Shown one piece after another: positions 19,131-28,480 of a stretch of 64,000 nucleotides of DNA (positions within the stretch are counted from its first letter, which is position 1; every line of letters starts with the position of its first letter). A program made the position numbers and the translations under genes. Origin of the DNA: Clostridiales bacterium (GTDB taxonomy: Bacteria; Bacillota; Clostridia; Oscillospirales; Oscillospiraceae); the NCBI GenBank assembly GCA_021205725.1, contig JAJPWY010000051.1, positions 1-64,000 of the forward strand, in the 5' to 3' direction. The notes under the pieces were generated by a model. That model was not told the origin of the DNA and ran no database searches. It was given only the letters and a program-made list of their open reading frames with translations.

Positions 19131-22100
19131 TTATTCAGCGGGGGTCTCCTTGCGCTTCTTAACGAAGCGGACGATGGCAAAGGCTTCCAGAGCGATTACG
19201 ACCAAGCCGATGACCACGTCCACACCGTAGAAGGTGGTGACCCAGCCGGGAGTGGAGAAGTTCCGCTCGTCCATAGCGCTGGAGTTTGCCAGGCTGTAGA
19301 GGATGTTGTGGGAGGCGTTGCGCATGGCGATGACGGTGTTGGCGTCGTCCGTGTTGGTGGCAAATGCCTTGGCGTCGCCGGAGGAGGACAGCATCTTGTC
19401 GCCGCCGACCCGAATAGCCGCATCTGCAAGCATATTGCCGTCGGTGGTTCCGTTGAACCAGTCGGACACAGTAGAGCCTACAAAGCCCCACTCATCCCGG
19501 AGAACGGTCTGGAGCAACTCCTCACAGGCACCGGCCCAGACATTGCCCACATAGTTGAAGGCAGTCATGACGTTGTCGGCGCCGCCGATCTTGACGGACA
19601 TCTCGAAGGACTTCAGATAGACCTCACGCATGGCCTGCTCGTTGGTCCAGGTGCAGAGCATCTTCTTCCGGTTGGTCTCGGAGTCGTTCAGGGCAAAGTG
19701 CTTGATATAGCACTGGATGCCGTACTCCTTGGCCCCGGCCACCTCATTGGCGCCCATCCAGCCGGAGAGCACGCCGTCCTCGGAGTAATACTCGAAGTTA
19801 CGGCCGGAGAAAGCGGTGCGGTGGATGTTCATGGCCGGGCCGTACCAGCCCACCACGTTCATGTCGTTGCACTGCTGGCCCATCATCTGGCCACGCTGAT
19901 AGGCGAGGTCTTTGCTCCAGGTGGCGGCGATCATGGTGGCGCAGTTGAATGCAGTGCCGTTCTCGCCGGTGTAGTTGTTGGCGATGGCGGCGGGGCCGTC
20001 GCACTCGATGGTGGCGGGCAGACCGATGGAGTCCACCTTGGCATTGGCGTAGCCGCCGGTGCCGATCAGGTTGTTCATCTCGTCCACAGTGAGCTGATCC
20101 AGCAGATCGTCCCACAGAGGGTCGTCGTAGTCCAGACCCACCATGTCCTGAATCGTCAGACCGTTGTCCGCCCCGGTGGTGGGCATGACCGCATCCGGGT
20201 CGTCGTACTCGGAGGAGTCATAGGTGTTCTGGCTGTAGAAGCCGTCCAGGACAGTCTCGGTCATGGTGTAATCGGTGGGGGCTGCGGTGGCCTCGGCGTA
20301 GTTGGCAAAGCCGTCCGCACGGGAGAGATAGGTCACGTCGCCAGCGGCGAAGTCAAACTGGTTGGTAGCGGCAATGTTGTCGGTGGAGCGGGCGCCGTCG
20401 TTCTCGTCGTTGTAGATGACGTCGTCCTCCAGGGAGACGGTGCGGCTGTCAAGGACGGTGTGGGAGTCGGAGCGGATGCTGATCTCATAGTCGCCAGCCT
20501 CCAGCACGTAAGCGCCGCCCTCGGCCTTGATGCCGGAGTAGTCATAGGAGGCCATGTCCTCCCAATTGAAGGAGATGGTGATCTCCTGGGAGTCGCCCGG
20601 CTCCAGCAGGTCGGTCTTGCCGAAGTCGATCAGGTTGACGGAGGACTTCTCAATGCCGCCGTTGTAGTAGGGAGGCGTATAGTAGACCTCTACCACGTCC
20701 TTGCCCGCCACAGAGCCGGTGTTGGTGACAGTGACGGTCAGGGTGATGGTGGTGCCGTCGTCCTGGAAGTCGGTGATCTCCTGGTCAAAGGTGGTGTAGC
20801 TCAGGCCGTAGCCGAAGGGGTACTGCACCGTACTGTCGTAGTCGATTAGCCCCTCCTCTGCGGCGGTTTCGTAGAACTTATAGCCCACATAGATGCTCTC
20901 CACGTAGTTGTTGAAGCTGGCATAAAGCGCACCATAGGATGTATCCGTGTTTACCAGCTCTGCGGAATCTTCATAGATAAAGCTGCCCACATAGTTGATG
21001 GCGGGGATGCTCAGCAGGTCATAGACATAGGTGTCCACCAGCTTGCCGGAGGGGTTGGCCTCGCCGCTGAGCACGTTGCCCAGGGAGCGGAAGCCCGTCT
21101 GACCGGGGCCGGCGATCCACACGGCGGCGGTGATGGAGTCATATTCGTCCAGGAAGCCCAGCTCCATGGCGTTGGCGGAATTGATGACCACGATCACGTT
21201 GTCAAACTCCTCGCACACCCGATCCAGCATGGCAATCTCACGGTTGCTCAGCTCCAGATAGGACTTGGAGGGATCCACGTCGTCGGCATAGGAGGTGTAG
21301 CGGACGCCGGTATAGCCAGCCCAGCCGCCGGCGTACTCAAAGGTATCCTCGTCGGTGATGCTGGTGGGCAGGTCGGCGTTCTCGCCGCCGGAGCGGGCGA
21401 TGACCACGATGGCAGTGTCGGAGAATTCGGTGGCGCTCTCGAAAATGCCCGCCTCGTCATACTCCTCGATGGTGGGCTCAGGAATCGTCCAGTCCTGGCC
21501 GTTCATGCCCACGGTGGGCCGCTCGTCCAGGAAAGCGGTGTAGAAGTCGGAGATGGTGGTGTTCAGCTCAAATCCGGCCTCCTCCAGACCCTGGAGCAGA
21601 GAGACGCAGGTGCTCTCGTCCACGGATCCGGAACCGGTGCCGCCGTAGACCGGGTTGGTGGAAGACCAGCCGAACACGTTCAGCTTGGTGACGCCGGTCA
21701 GCGGCAGGGTGTTGTTCTCGTTTTTCAGCAGGACGATGCCCTCGTCGGCGATGTCCTCCACCAGCTCCTCCGAGGCGGCGATGGTCTCGTCGCTGAGGGT
21801 GTAGGTGTCGCCCAGCAGGTTGTTGAGCAGGCTGTACTCAGGGCCGAGGCAGACCACATTGACCGTGATGGCCAGGGTCAGAATGATTGCAATCAGGCCC
21901 TCCATCCGTACCAGGCCTCTGACGGGCTGCTTGATGGCGAAGGCGGCGATTACGACCACCAGGGCAATGACAATGATAACTGCCGCAGGGATCAGATAAT
22001 CCGTCAAGGACTGGACGGTAGCGACCACGTCGTCCATGGAGACGGACACGGAGCGGCTGGACAGATAGCTCATGATACCGGCATAGGCCGCAGCGATCAC

Positions 22101-22154
22101 GGCGATGATGACGACCACCACGATCAGCGGCTTGAGCCACTTCTTGTTTTTCAT
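19131..22154 (-). CDS. Membrane-anchored glycoside hydrolase family 3 protein with inverted domain order
   Basis: N-terminal TMs; LVEDIADEGIVLLKNENNTLPLTG...VFGWSSTNPVYGGTGSG (GH3 C-domain); YPFGYGLSYTTF (Fn3-like); then IGLPATIECDGPAAIAN...YIKHFALNDSETNR...GFVGSTVSDW (GH3 barrel); C-terminal TM. Confidence 0.93.
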   Translation of the reverse strand: MKNKKWLKPLIVVVVIIAVIAAAYAGIMSYLSSRSVSVSMDDVVATVQSLTDYLIPAAVIIVIALVVVIAAFAIKQPVRGLVRMEGLIAIILTLAITVNVVCLGPEYSLLNNLLGDTYTLSDETIAASEELVEDIADEGIVLLKNENNTLPLTGVTKLNVFGWSSTNPVYGGTGSGSVDESTCVSLLQGLEEAGFELNTTISDFYTAFLDERPTVGMNGQDWTIPEPTIEEYDEAGIFESATEFSDTAIVVIARSGGENADLPTSITDEDTFEYAGGWAGYTGVRYTSYADDVDPSKSYLELSNREIAMLDRVCEEFDNVIVVINSANAMELGFLDEYDSITAAVWIAGPGQTGFRSLGNVLSGEANPSGKLVDTYVYDLLSIPAINYVGSFIYEDSAELVNTDTSYGALYASFNNYVESIYVGYKFYETAAEEGLIDYDSTVQYPFGYGLSYTTFDQEITDFQDDGTTITLTVTVTNTGSVAGKDVVEVYYTPPYYNGGIEKSSVNLIDFGKTDLLEPGDSQEITISFNWEDMASYDYSGIKAEGGAYVLEAGDYEISIRSDSHTVLDSRTVSLEDDVIYNDENDGARSTDNIAATNQFDFAAGDVTYLSRADGFANYAEATAAPTDYTMTETVLDGFYSQNTYDSSEYDDPDAVMPTTGADNGLTIQDMVGLDYDDPLWDDLLDQLTVDEMNNLIGTGGYANAKVDSIGLPATIECDGPAAIANNYTGENGTAFNCATMIAATWSKDLAYQRGQMMGQQCNDMNVVGWYGPAMNIHRTAFSGRNFEYYSEDGVLSGWMGANEVAGAKEYGIQCYIKHFALNDSETNRKKMLCTWTNEQAMREVYLKSFEMSVKIGGADNVMTAFNYVGNVWAGACEELLQTVLRDEWGFVGSTVSDWFNGTTDGNMLADAAIRVGGDKMLSSSGDAKAFATNTDDANTVIAMRNASHNILYSLANSSAMDERNFSTPGWVTTFYGVDVVIGLVVIALEAFAIVRFVKKRKETPAE

Positions 22155-22178
22155 AGTTGCCTCCTTATTTTTTACGAT

Positions 22179-23627
22179 TCAGCTCCTCTCCAGATCAAAC
22201 GAGAGGAAATCCACCGCTCCGCTTCCGACGAACCGGAAGTAGAGGGCTGTCTGTTCTCCGGGGAAGTCCACCACGCAGTCGTCGAACACGCCGCTCTTGC
22301 TGCTCAGACGGACGGCGATCTCGCCGTACCGGGCAAAGTCGGGGGTGTTGGAGATCTGCATGGTTCCGTTGGCTGCGCCCCGCAGATGGACGGTGATTTT
22401 GGTGGGGCCGTCCAGGTGGAAGTACTTGAACCCGGCCACCGCCCCGTCCTGCATATTGGCGATGTACTGGTCGCCGCTGTGCTCCCGGTCGGAGCCGGTC
22501 TGGGTGAAGTAGGGGTGGTTTTTCAGCTTTTTCCGCACGCCGCTGCCGTCGTAACGGCCCACGCCGTCCTTGCTCCACAGGTTGCAGGCGATCCGGGCCT
22601 CATAGCTGCCCTCTCCCTTCAGGGGGCCGCCGTTGAGCCCGCAGCTGGTGACCTCCGCCTGTTGGAAGGAACCGTCCGGATTGCGCACCAGCTTTTCTGC
22701 ACAGGCCTGCCGGGAATAGGAGTGCCGGTTCGTCTGGCGGTGGTAGAAGATATACCAGTCCTCGCCGATGTGCAGCATCCCGCCGTGGGTGTTGCCCAGG
22801 TAGTTGGTGCCCTTCGCCTCGTCCTCGTTGCCGTCCAGGAACAGGTCGCCCTGGCTGACCAACGTGCCGCCGTAGGTAAAATCGCCGTCCGGCCGCTTGC
22901 TGGTGGCATAGCACAGCTCATGGTTGTGCCGGGAGGAGTAGACAAAGATGTAGGTGTCCCCGTCCTTGCGGATGGAGCTGGCCTCGAAGAACTCGTGGTT
23001 TGGGAAGGAGCCGGGGCCCTCCTTGGGGAAGATCACCTTCGGGTCGGTCTTGATGGTCACCATGTCGCTCTCCAGCTCTACCACGGTGCCGCCGTCGTTT
23101 TTCAGGCTGATGCCGCCGGTGACGATGGCGGGGGTGGGAGTGTAGAAGCCGGAGTAGAGCCACACGCTGCCGTCGTCGTCCACCAGCACGCCGGGGTCAA
23201 AGGGGAATTGATTACCCTTTTTCCTGCCCCAGACGGTGCCGTCCTTGTAGTGGACGTGGCCCAGGAACTGGTACTTACCGGCAGGGGTGTCGCAGACCGC
23301 CACCCCCATAATGCCCATGAAGTCAAAGGCGTAATAGAGGTAGTATTTGCCGTCCTTTCCCTGGCACACGTCGGGGGCAAACAGGAGCCGGAGGCCCAGC
23401 TTGTTTTTCGGGTCCTGGTTCTTTTTGAAAATGACCCCCTCATACCGCCAGTCGCTGAGGTCGTCCACCGGGGCCGACCAGCACACGTAGTCGTTGACAC
23501 AGAAAATGGGAGCGTTGAAGCTGTCGTGGGAGCCGTAGACATAGACCCGGTCGCCAAAGACGTGGGGCTCGCCGTCGGGGATGTACTCCCAGGATGGAAG
23601 ATAGGGATTAAAGACTTGCTGTTTCAT
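22179..23627 (-). CDS. Glycoside hydrolase family 43 protein
   Basis: MKQQVFNPYLPSWEYIPDGEPHVFGDRVYVYGSHDSFNAPIFCVNDYVCWSAPVDDLSDW...LLFAPDVCQGKDGKYYLYYAFD...EFFEASSIRKDGDTYIFVYSS...HGGMLHIGEDWYIFYHRQ; start trimmed. Confidence 0.9.
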   Translation of the reverse strand: MKQQVFNPYLPSWEYIPDGEPHVFGDRVYVYGSHDSFNAPIFCVNDYVCWSAPVDDLSDWRYEGVIFKKNQDPKNKLGLRLLFAPDVCQGKDGKYYLYYAFDFMGIMGVAVCDTPAGKYQFLGHVHYKDGTVWGRKKGNQFPFDPGVLVDDDGSVWLYSGFYTPTPAIVTGGISLKNDGGTVVELESDMVTIKTDPKVIFPKEGPGSFPNHEFFEASSIRKDGDTYIFVYSSRHNHELCYATSKRPDGDFTYGGTLVSQGDLFLDGNEDEAKGTNYLGNTHGGMLHIGEDWYIFYHRQTNRHSYSRQACAEKLVRNPDGSFQQAEVTSCGLNGGPLKGEGSYEARIACNLWSKDGVGRYDGSGVRKKLKNHPYFTQTGSDREHSGDQYIANMQDGAVAGFKYFHLDGPTKITVHLRGAANGTMQISNTPDFARYGEIAVRLSSKSGVFDDCVVDFPGEQTALYFRFVGSGAVDFLSFDLERS

Positions 23628-23839
23628 TTTCTGCACCTCCTCTCTCTGCTCGCCAGTCTTAACCTGGCTTGCAGTATACCGATTTGATTTGGACTTTTGT
23701 AGATTTTGGCATAACCTGTCTCCACAGCGGCATAAATTGCATTTTGCATAAAAACGAGCTCCTCTCTCTGAATATTCTGATGGGTTCTGACAAATCAAAA
23801 GGGCAGTACATTTTTACAACGTACCGCCCTGGTGATGAC

Positions 23840-25153
23840 TTATTGCCCCTCCGGCAGGGGGATGAGGGCCTTCAGGGAGAACCATCCGTCCTGGGCGCTG
23901 ATGGACACCGAGCCGCCGTATTTCTCCGCCGTGTGCCGGATGCTCTTGATGCCGTAGCCGTGGAGGTTCTTGTCCTGCTTGGTGGTCTGAATCTCTGCGC
24001 CGCTGACCTGGAGCGGCGCCTCGAAATAGTTCTCCACCCGGATGAGAAGAAAGCCGTTCTGGGTGTACACCGCCAGACGGATGAGCCGCTTCTCCTTCTC
24101 CGCCACCTGCTCGGCGCTCTCCATGGCGTTGTCCAGGGCGTTGCCGAAGATGCTGCACAGATCCATCACGTCGATGAAATCCAGACTTTTTCCGTCCGCC
24201 ACCACGTTGAGGGTAATGTCGTGCTGGAGGCAATAGGTCTCCTTGCTGGAGAGGATGGTATCCAGCACCGGACTGCCCGTCTCAAACTCCACCCCAAAGC
24301 GCTGGAGCTCCGACTCCATCTGCCGGAGGTAACCCTCCCGCTTGTCCTCGTCCTTCTCCATGCGGATAATGGCGATCTGGTGCTTCAGGTCGTGATACTT
24401 CCGGTTGACCATCTCGATGTTCTCCTGGGACTGGCGGTACTGCTCATACTGCCGCTGAAACAGGGAGTCAATGGCCTCCATCTCCTTCTGGGTCTGGAGC
24501 TCCTGCACCCGATTCTGGAGGCTGATGAGCATAATGACTCCCGCCAGGTCTACCAGGGTGCGGATGTAGAAGATCTCGGCGCTCATCCGGCCGCTGAAGG
24601 GGTTGTCGGTGTTCACATAGCTGATGTTGCTGATGAGAAAGGCACCCACCGAGGTCATAACGGCGGAGACCACCTCTCGCCTGGTGACCTCCAGCTTTTG
24701 GCCCGACCCCAACCGCTTCTGCTCCATGCGGAAAACGACGCACAGGGAGCCGCCGTAAAAGACAAGCAGGAAGATGCCCTGGAGCAGATAGCTGTCGTAT
24801 CCCTCCTGGGCCACAAAGGAGTAGATCTGCCAGTCCAGAGAGGCGATGAACTCCGCCACGATAAAGGCGATGGCCCAGAAAAATCCCGCATCGGTGGGCG
24901 AGACCCTGCAACAGGCCAGGATGGTGGCGTACATAATGGCCAGGGCCACCCCCATCCCCGGCAGCCACAGCCCGATGGGGACGATGCCGATGAAATACTG
25001 CACCACGCACAGCAGACCGAAGGAGGCCGCCAGCTCCAGAGCCGTGACCCATTTCCGGGGCTGCCGCTTCTCCAGCAGCAGCACAAAGACCAGGCAGGAG
25101 AGCCACTCCGCCAGGGCGGTATAGAATTTAGGGATATCCGCAATGGTGGTCAC
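23840..25153 (-). CDS. AgrC/GHKL-type membrane sensor histidine kinase
   Basis: Multi-TM N-terminus; QENIEMVNRKYHDLKHQIAIIRM (HDLKHQ phosphoacceptor); SIFGNALDNAMESAE; YGIKSIRHTAEKYGGS. Confidence 0.92.
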   Translation of the reverse strand: MTTIADIPKFYTALAEWLSCLVFVLLLEKRQPRKWVTALELAASFGLLCVVQYFIGIVPIGLWLPGMGVALAIMYATILACCRVSPTDAGFFWAIAFIVAEFIASLDWQIYSFVAQEGYDSYLLQGIFLLVFYGGSLCVVFRMEQKRLGSGQKLEVTRREVVSAVMTSVGAFLISNISYVNTDNPFSGRMSAEIFYIRTLVDLAGVIMLISLQNRVQELQTQKEMEAIDSLFQRQYEQYRQSQENIEMVNRKYHDLKHQIAIIRMEKDEDKREGYLRQMESELQRFGVEFETGSPVLDTILSSKETYCLQHDITLNVVADGKSLDFIDVMDLCSIFGNALDNAMESAEQVAEKEKRLIRLAVYTQNGFLLIRVENYFEAPLQVSGAEIQTTKQDKNLHGYGIKSIRHTAEKYGGSVSISAQDGWFSLKALIPLPEGQ

Positions 25154-25156
25154 CGC

Positions 25157-25858
25157 TCACTCGCCTCCCACATAGGCCGCCAGAGCCTCCATAAACGCCT
25201 TTCGCCGGGGACGGCTCATTTGCAGCTCGATGCCGTCCACCACCACCGCCTTGTCCACCCGCTCCACATGGGCCAGGTTCACCAGGTAGCAGTTGTTGCA
25301 CCGGGAGAAGTGTCGTCCCTCCAGCTTTTGCTCCACGCTTTTCAGGGGCTCCCGGTTGGTGTAGTCTCCCTCCGCCGTGTGATAGATCACATTGTGCCCG
25401 GCGCTCTCGATATAGCGGATGGCGGACACGTCCAGCCGCACCATCCCGCTCTCCTGCATTAGCCGCAGGAAGCAGCCGGAGCGCTCCCGCACCTTGCGCA
25501 CCGCCTTTTTCAACTCCTGGGAGAAGGCAAAGTAGCTCAGGGGCTTGAGCACATAGTCCAGGGCCTCCACCTGGTAGCCCTGGAGGGCGTACTGGGCCAG
25601 ATTGGTGATGAAGATGATGACCACGTTTTTGTCCTGCTGCCGGATGCGCCGGGCCGTGGCCATGCCGTCCAGATGCTCCATCTGGATGTCCAGGAAAATG
25701 ACGTCGTAGGCCGCAGCGTATTCCTCGGCAATCTCCAGCCCGTCGGTGAACATGGTGACCTTGAACTGCTCCCCCTGCTCCTCCTCGCATCGCTGGATGA
25801 ACTCCGTCAGCTGCTGCCGGTAGCCCGGATCGTCCTCTACCACTGCAATACGGATCAT
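25157..25858 (-). CDS. LytTR-family response regulator
   Basis: MIRIAVVEDDPGYRQQLTEFIQRC...AAYDVIFLDIQMEHLDGMATARRIRQQD; LytTR ...VRLDVSAIRYIESAGHNVIYHTAEGDYTNREPLKSVEQKLEGRHFSRCNNCYLVNLAHVERV. Confidence 0.95.
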   Translation of the reverse strand: MIRIAVVEDDPGYRQQLTEFIQRCEEEQGEQFKVTMFTDGLEIAEEYAAAYDVIFLDIQMEHLDGMATARRIRQQDKNVVIIFITNLAQYALQGYQVEALDYVLKPLSYFAFSQELKKAVRKVRERSGCFLRLMQESGMVRLDVSAIRYIESAGHNVIYHTAEGDYTNREPLKSVEQKLEGRHFSRCNNCYLVNLAHVERVDKAVVVDGIELQMSRPRRKAFMEALAAYVGGE

Positions 25859-26019
25859 AGCGCCCCGCCCCCTTTCCCTCCCGGGAATTTCTTCCACCCA
25901 TTTTAGCATAATCAGGGAATATATGCAAAGAAAATTGTTAAAAGAAGGCCTGTTTCTTTTGAACGATCATTCCCACGACCTGACAGCAGTTTTTCCCTGT
26001 TCTCCAGCAGAAAATGCAG

Positions 26020-26047
26020 TTTACATTCAATTCCTGCAAAGTATAAT
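26020..26047 (+). promoter_or_regulatory. Promoter TTTACA-16-TATAAT upstream of dapF
   Basis: TTTACA at 26020, TATAAT at 26042. Confidence 0.6.
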
Positions 26048-26083
26048 GTATTTGTATGATTGCGCCGGAAGGAGCGGACTGAG

Positions 26084-26905
26084 ATGAAATTCACGAAAAT
26101 GCACGGCTGCGGCAACGACTACATCTATGTGGACTGCACCGGAGAGACCATCGACGACCCGGGGGCCTTCGCCCTGCGGTACAGCGACCGTCATACGGGC
26201 ATCGGCTCCGACGGCCTCATCACCATCAACCCCTCGGCGGTGGCGGACTTCCGCATGGGGATGTACAACTCCGACGGCTCCGAGGGAGCCATGTGCGGCA
26301 ACGGCATCCGGTGCGTGGCAAAGTTCGTCTATGACAAGGGCCTGACCGACAAGACCCATCTGGTCATCGAGACGAAGGCCGGGCTGAAATATCTGGACCT
26401 GACGGTGGCGGACGGCAAGGTCTCCTCCGTTCGGGTGGATATGGGCATCCCCGGCCTGGCGGCGGCGGACATTCCCGTGGTGGGCCTGGGGGACGCCGTC
26501 ATCGGTCAGCCGGTACACGTGGCGGGGCAGGACTGGGTGATGACCTGCGTGTCCATGGGCAATCCCCACGCCGTGGTCTGGTGCGACGACGTGGACGGGC
26601 TGGACATCGACAGGGTGGGCCCACAGTTTGAAAACCACCCCATGTTCCCCGACCGGGTGAACACCGAGTTCGTCCGGATCATCGACCGGCAGAACGTCCA
26701 GATGCGGGTCTGGGAGCGGGGGGCAGGAGAGACCATGGCCTGCGGCACCGGGGCCTGCGCCACGGCGGTGGCCTGCGTCAAAAACGGGCTCACCGACGAC
26801 TGCGTCACCGTCCACCTGCGAGGCGGCGACCTGGAGATCCAGGTCACGGAGAACAGCGTCCTTATGACCGGCCCCGCCGTCACCGTATTTGAAGGCGAAG
26901 TCTGA
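26084..26905 (+). CDS. dapF: Diaminopimelate epimerase
   Basis: MKFTKMHGCGNDYIYVDCTGE...YNSDGSEGAMCGNGIRCVAKFVYD...ERGAGETMACGTGACATAVA. Confidence 0.97.
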   Translation: MKFTKMHGCGNDYIYVDCTGETIDDPGAFALRYSDRHTGIGSDGLITINPSAVADFRMGMYNSDGSEGAMCGNGIRCVAKFVYDKGLTDKTHLVIETKAGLKYLDLTVADGKVSSVRVDMGIPGLAAADIPVVGLGDAVIGQPVHVAGQDWVMTCVSMGNPHAVVWCDDVDGLDIDRVGPQFENHPMFPDRVNTEFVRIIDRQNVQMRVWERGAGETMACGTGACATAVACVKNGLTDDCVTVHLRGGDLEIQVTENSVLMTGPAVTVFEGEV

Positions 26906-26934
26906 TTTTCTTTGAAACAGAAAGGAACTGCCAT

Positions 26935-28398
26935 ATGAATCTGATGAAGCTGGTAGCCCGGATGAATTATATGCTCACCCAGGGCGATCTGGACAGGGAG
27001 GTCACCTCCATCGTCTACGACTCCCGGAAGGTGGAGCCGGGCTGTGTGTTCGTCTGTATGCCCGGGGCCGTCACCGACGGCCATAAGTATGTTGCCGACG
27101 CCCTGGAGAAGGGGGCCGTGGCCCTGGTGGTGCAGCATGATGTGGAGGTCAATGTCCCCCTGTCCGTCACCGTGCTCCACGTGCCCAACCCCCGGCTGGC
27201 CCTGGCGGAGCTGTCCGCCGCCTGGTTCGACCACCCCGCCGAAAAGCTGACCACCATCGGCGTCACCGGCACCAAGGGCAAGACCACCACCACCTATATG
27301 ATCCGCTCCATGCTGGAGGCTGCCGGGCTCCCCACCGGGCTCATCGGCACCATCGAGGTGATTTGCGGCGACGTACACACCCACGCCGTCAACACCACCC
27401 CGGAGTCCTGGCTGGTGCAGAAGCACTTTGCGGACATGGTGAACGCAGGCATCCGGTATGTGGTCATGGAGGTCTCCTCCCAGGCCATGAAGCTGGATCG
27501 GGTCTCCGGCTTCACCTTTGATTACGGCATCTTCACCAACCTGGAGGAGGATCATATCGGCCCCGGGGAGCATGCGGACATGGCGGAGTATATCGCCTGC
27601 AAGGGCAAGCTGTTCCGCCAGTGCCGCATCGGTCTGGCCAACGCCGACGCCGACTTCCTGGAGGAGGTCATGGCCGGTCACACCTGCCAGCTGGAGACCT
27701 TCGGCATGGGCGAGGGAGCCGACCTCCGGGCGGTGAACGTTCAGCGCATCCATCAGCCCGGCTACCTGGGGGTCTCCTACGACCTGGAGGGCCTGGAGCA
27801 CTACCCTGTCCGGGTGGACATTCCCGGGGATTTCACCGTCTACAACTCTCTGGCCGCCATCGCCCTGTGCCGCCATCTGGGTGTCTCCCAGACCGCCGTG
27901 GCGGAGGCCCTGGATCACATCCAGGTCAAGGGCCGTCTGGAGATCGTCCCCACTCCCGGGGAGTACACCCTGATGATCGACTACGCCCACAACGCCATGA
28001 GCCTGGAGGCGCTGCTCCTCAATCTCCGGGCCTACGGGCCGGAGCGGATCATCTGTCTCTTTGGCTGCGGCGGCAACCGGGCCAAGAGCCGCCGGTACGA
28101 GATGGGAGAGGTCTCCTCCCGTCTGGCAGACCTGACGGTGGTGACCTCCGACAACCCCCGGTTCGAGGAGCCCATGGACATCATCAACGATATCCTCACC
28201 GGCGTCCGCAAGGCGGACGGGAAATATGTCACCATCCCCGACCGGAAGGAGGCCATCCGCTACTGCATGGAGATCGGTCGGAAGGGAGACGTGATTGTCC
28301 TGGCAGGCAAGGGCCACGAGGACTATCAGGAGATCTGCGGCGTCAAGCACCACATGGACGAGCGGGAGCTGATCCAGGAGATCATCGAGGGACGCTGA
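26935..28398 (+). CDS. murE: UDP-N-acetylmuramyl-tripeptide synthetase (meso-DAP-adding, MurE)
   Basis: TTIGVTGTKGKTTTTYMIRSMLEAAGLPTGLIGTIEV; NTTPESWLVQKHFADMVNAGIRYVVMEVSSQAMKLDRV; VTSDNPRFEEPMDIINDI; VIVLAGKGHEDYQEI. Confidence 0.96.
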   Translation: MNLMKLVARMNYMLTQGDLDREVTSIVYDSRKVEPGCVFVCMPGAVTDGHKYVADALEKGAVALVVQHDVEVNVPLSVTVLHVPNPRLALAELSAAWFDHPAEKLTTIGVTGTKGKTTTTYMIRSMLEAAGLPTGLIGTIEVICGDVHTHAVNTTPESWLVQKHFADMVNAGIRYVVMEVSSQAMKLDRVSGFTFDYGIFTNLEEDHIGPGEHADMAEYIACKGKLFRQCRIGLANADADFLEEVMAGHTCQLETFGMGEGADLRAVNVQRIHQPGYLGVSYDLEGLEHYPVRVDIPGDFTVYNSLAAIALCRHLGVSQTAVAEALDHIQVKGRLEIVPTPGEYTLMIDYAHNAMSLEALLLNLRAYGPERIICLFGCGGNRAKSRRYEMGEVSSRLADLTVVTSDNPRFEEPMDIINDILTGVRKADGKYVTIPDRKEAIRYCMEIGRKGDVIVLAGKGHEDYQEICGVKHHMDERELIQEIIEGR

Positions 28399-28419
28399 AA
28401 AAGCGTGCCAAAAGCAATA

Positions 28420-28458
28420 CAGCCCCTGCGCTGACAGCATCGGTCAGCGCAGGGGCTG
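28420..28458 (+). terminator. Rho-independent terminator after murE
   Basis: CAGCCCCTGCGCTGAC-AGCATCG-GTCAGCGCAGGGGCTG-CTTTT. Confidence 0.85.
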
Positions 28459-28480
28459 CTTTTCGGTTGATTGCGGGCCC

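Noticed and set aside
19119-20849. 576-aa plus-strand ORF
   Set aside because: Antisense to the GH3 gene; composition typical of a high-GC shadow frame.
23628-23839. Possible small peptide (AgrD-like) gene upstream of GH43
   Set aside because: No plausible small ORF with an RBS and cysteine/AIP-like core was evident on reading.
26506-28440. 644-aa minus-strand ORF
   Set aside because: Antisense to murE and dapF, which have clear motifs.
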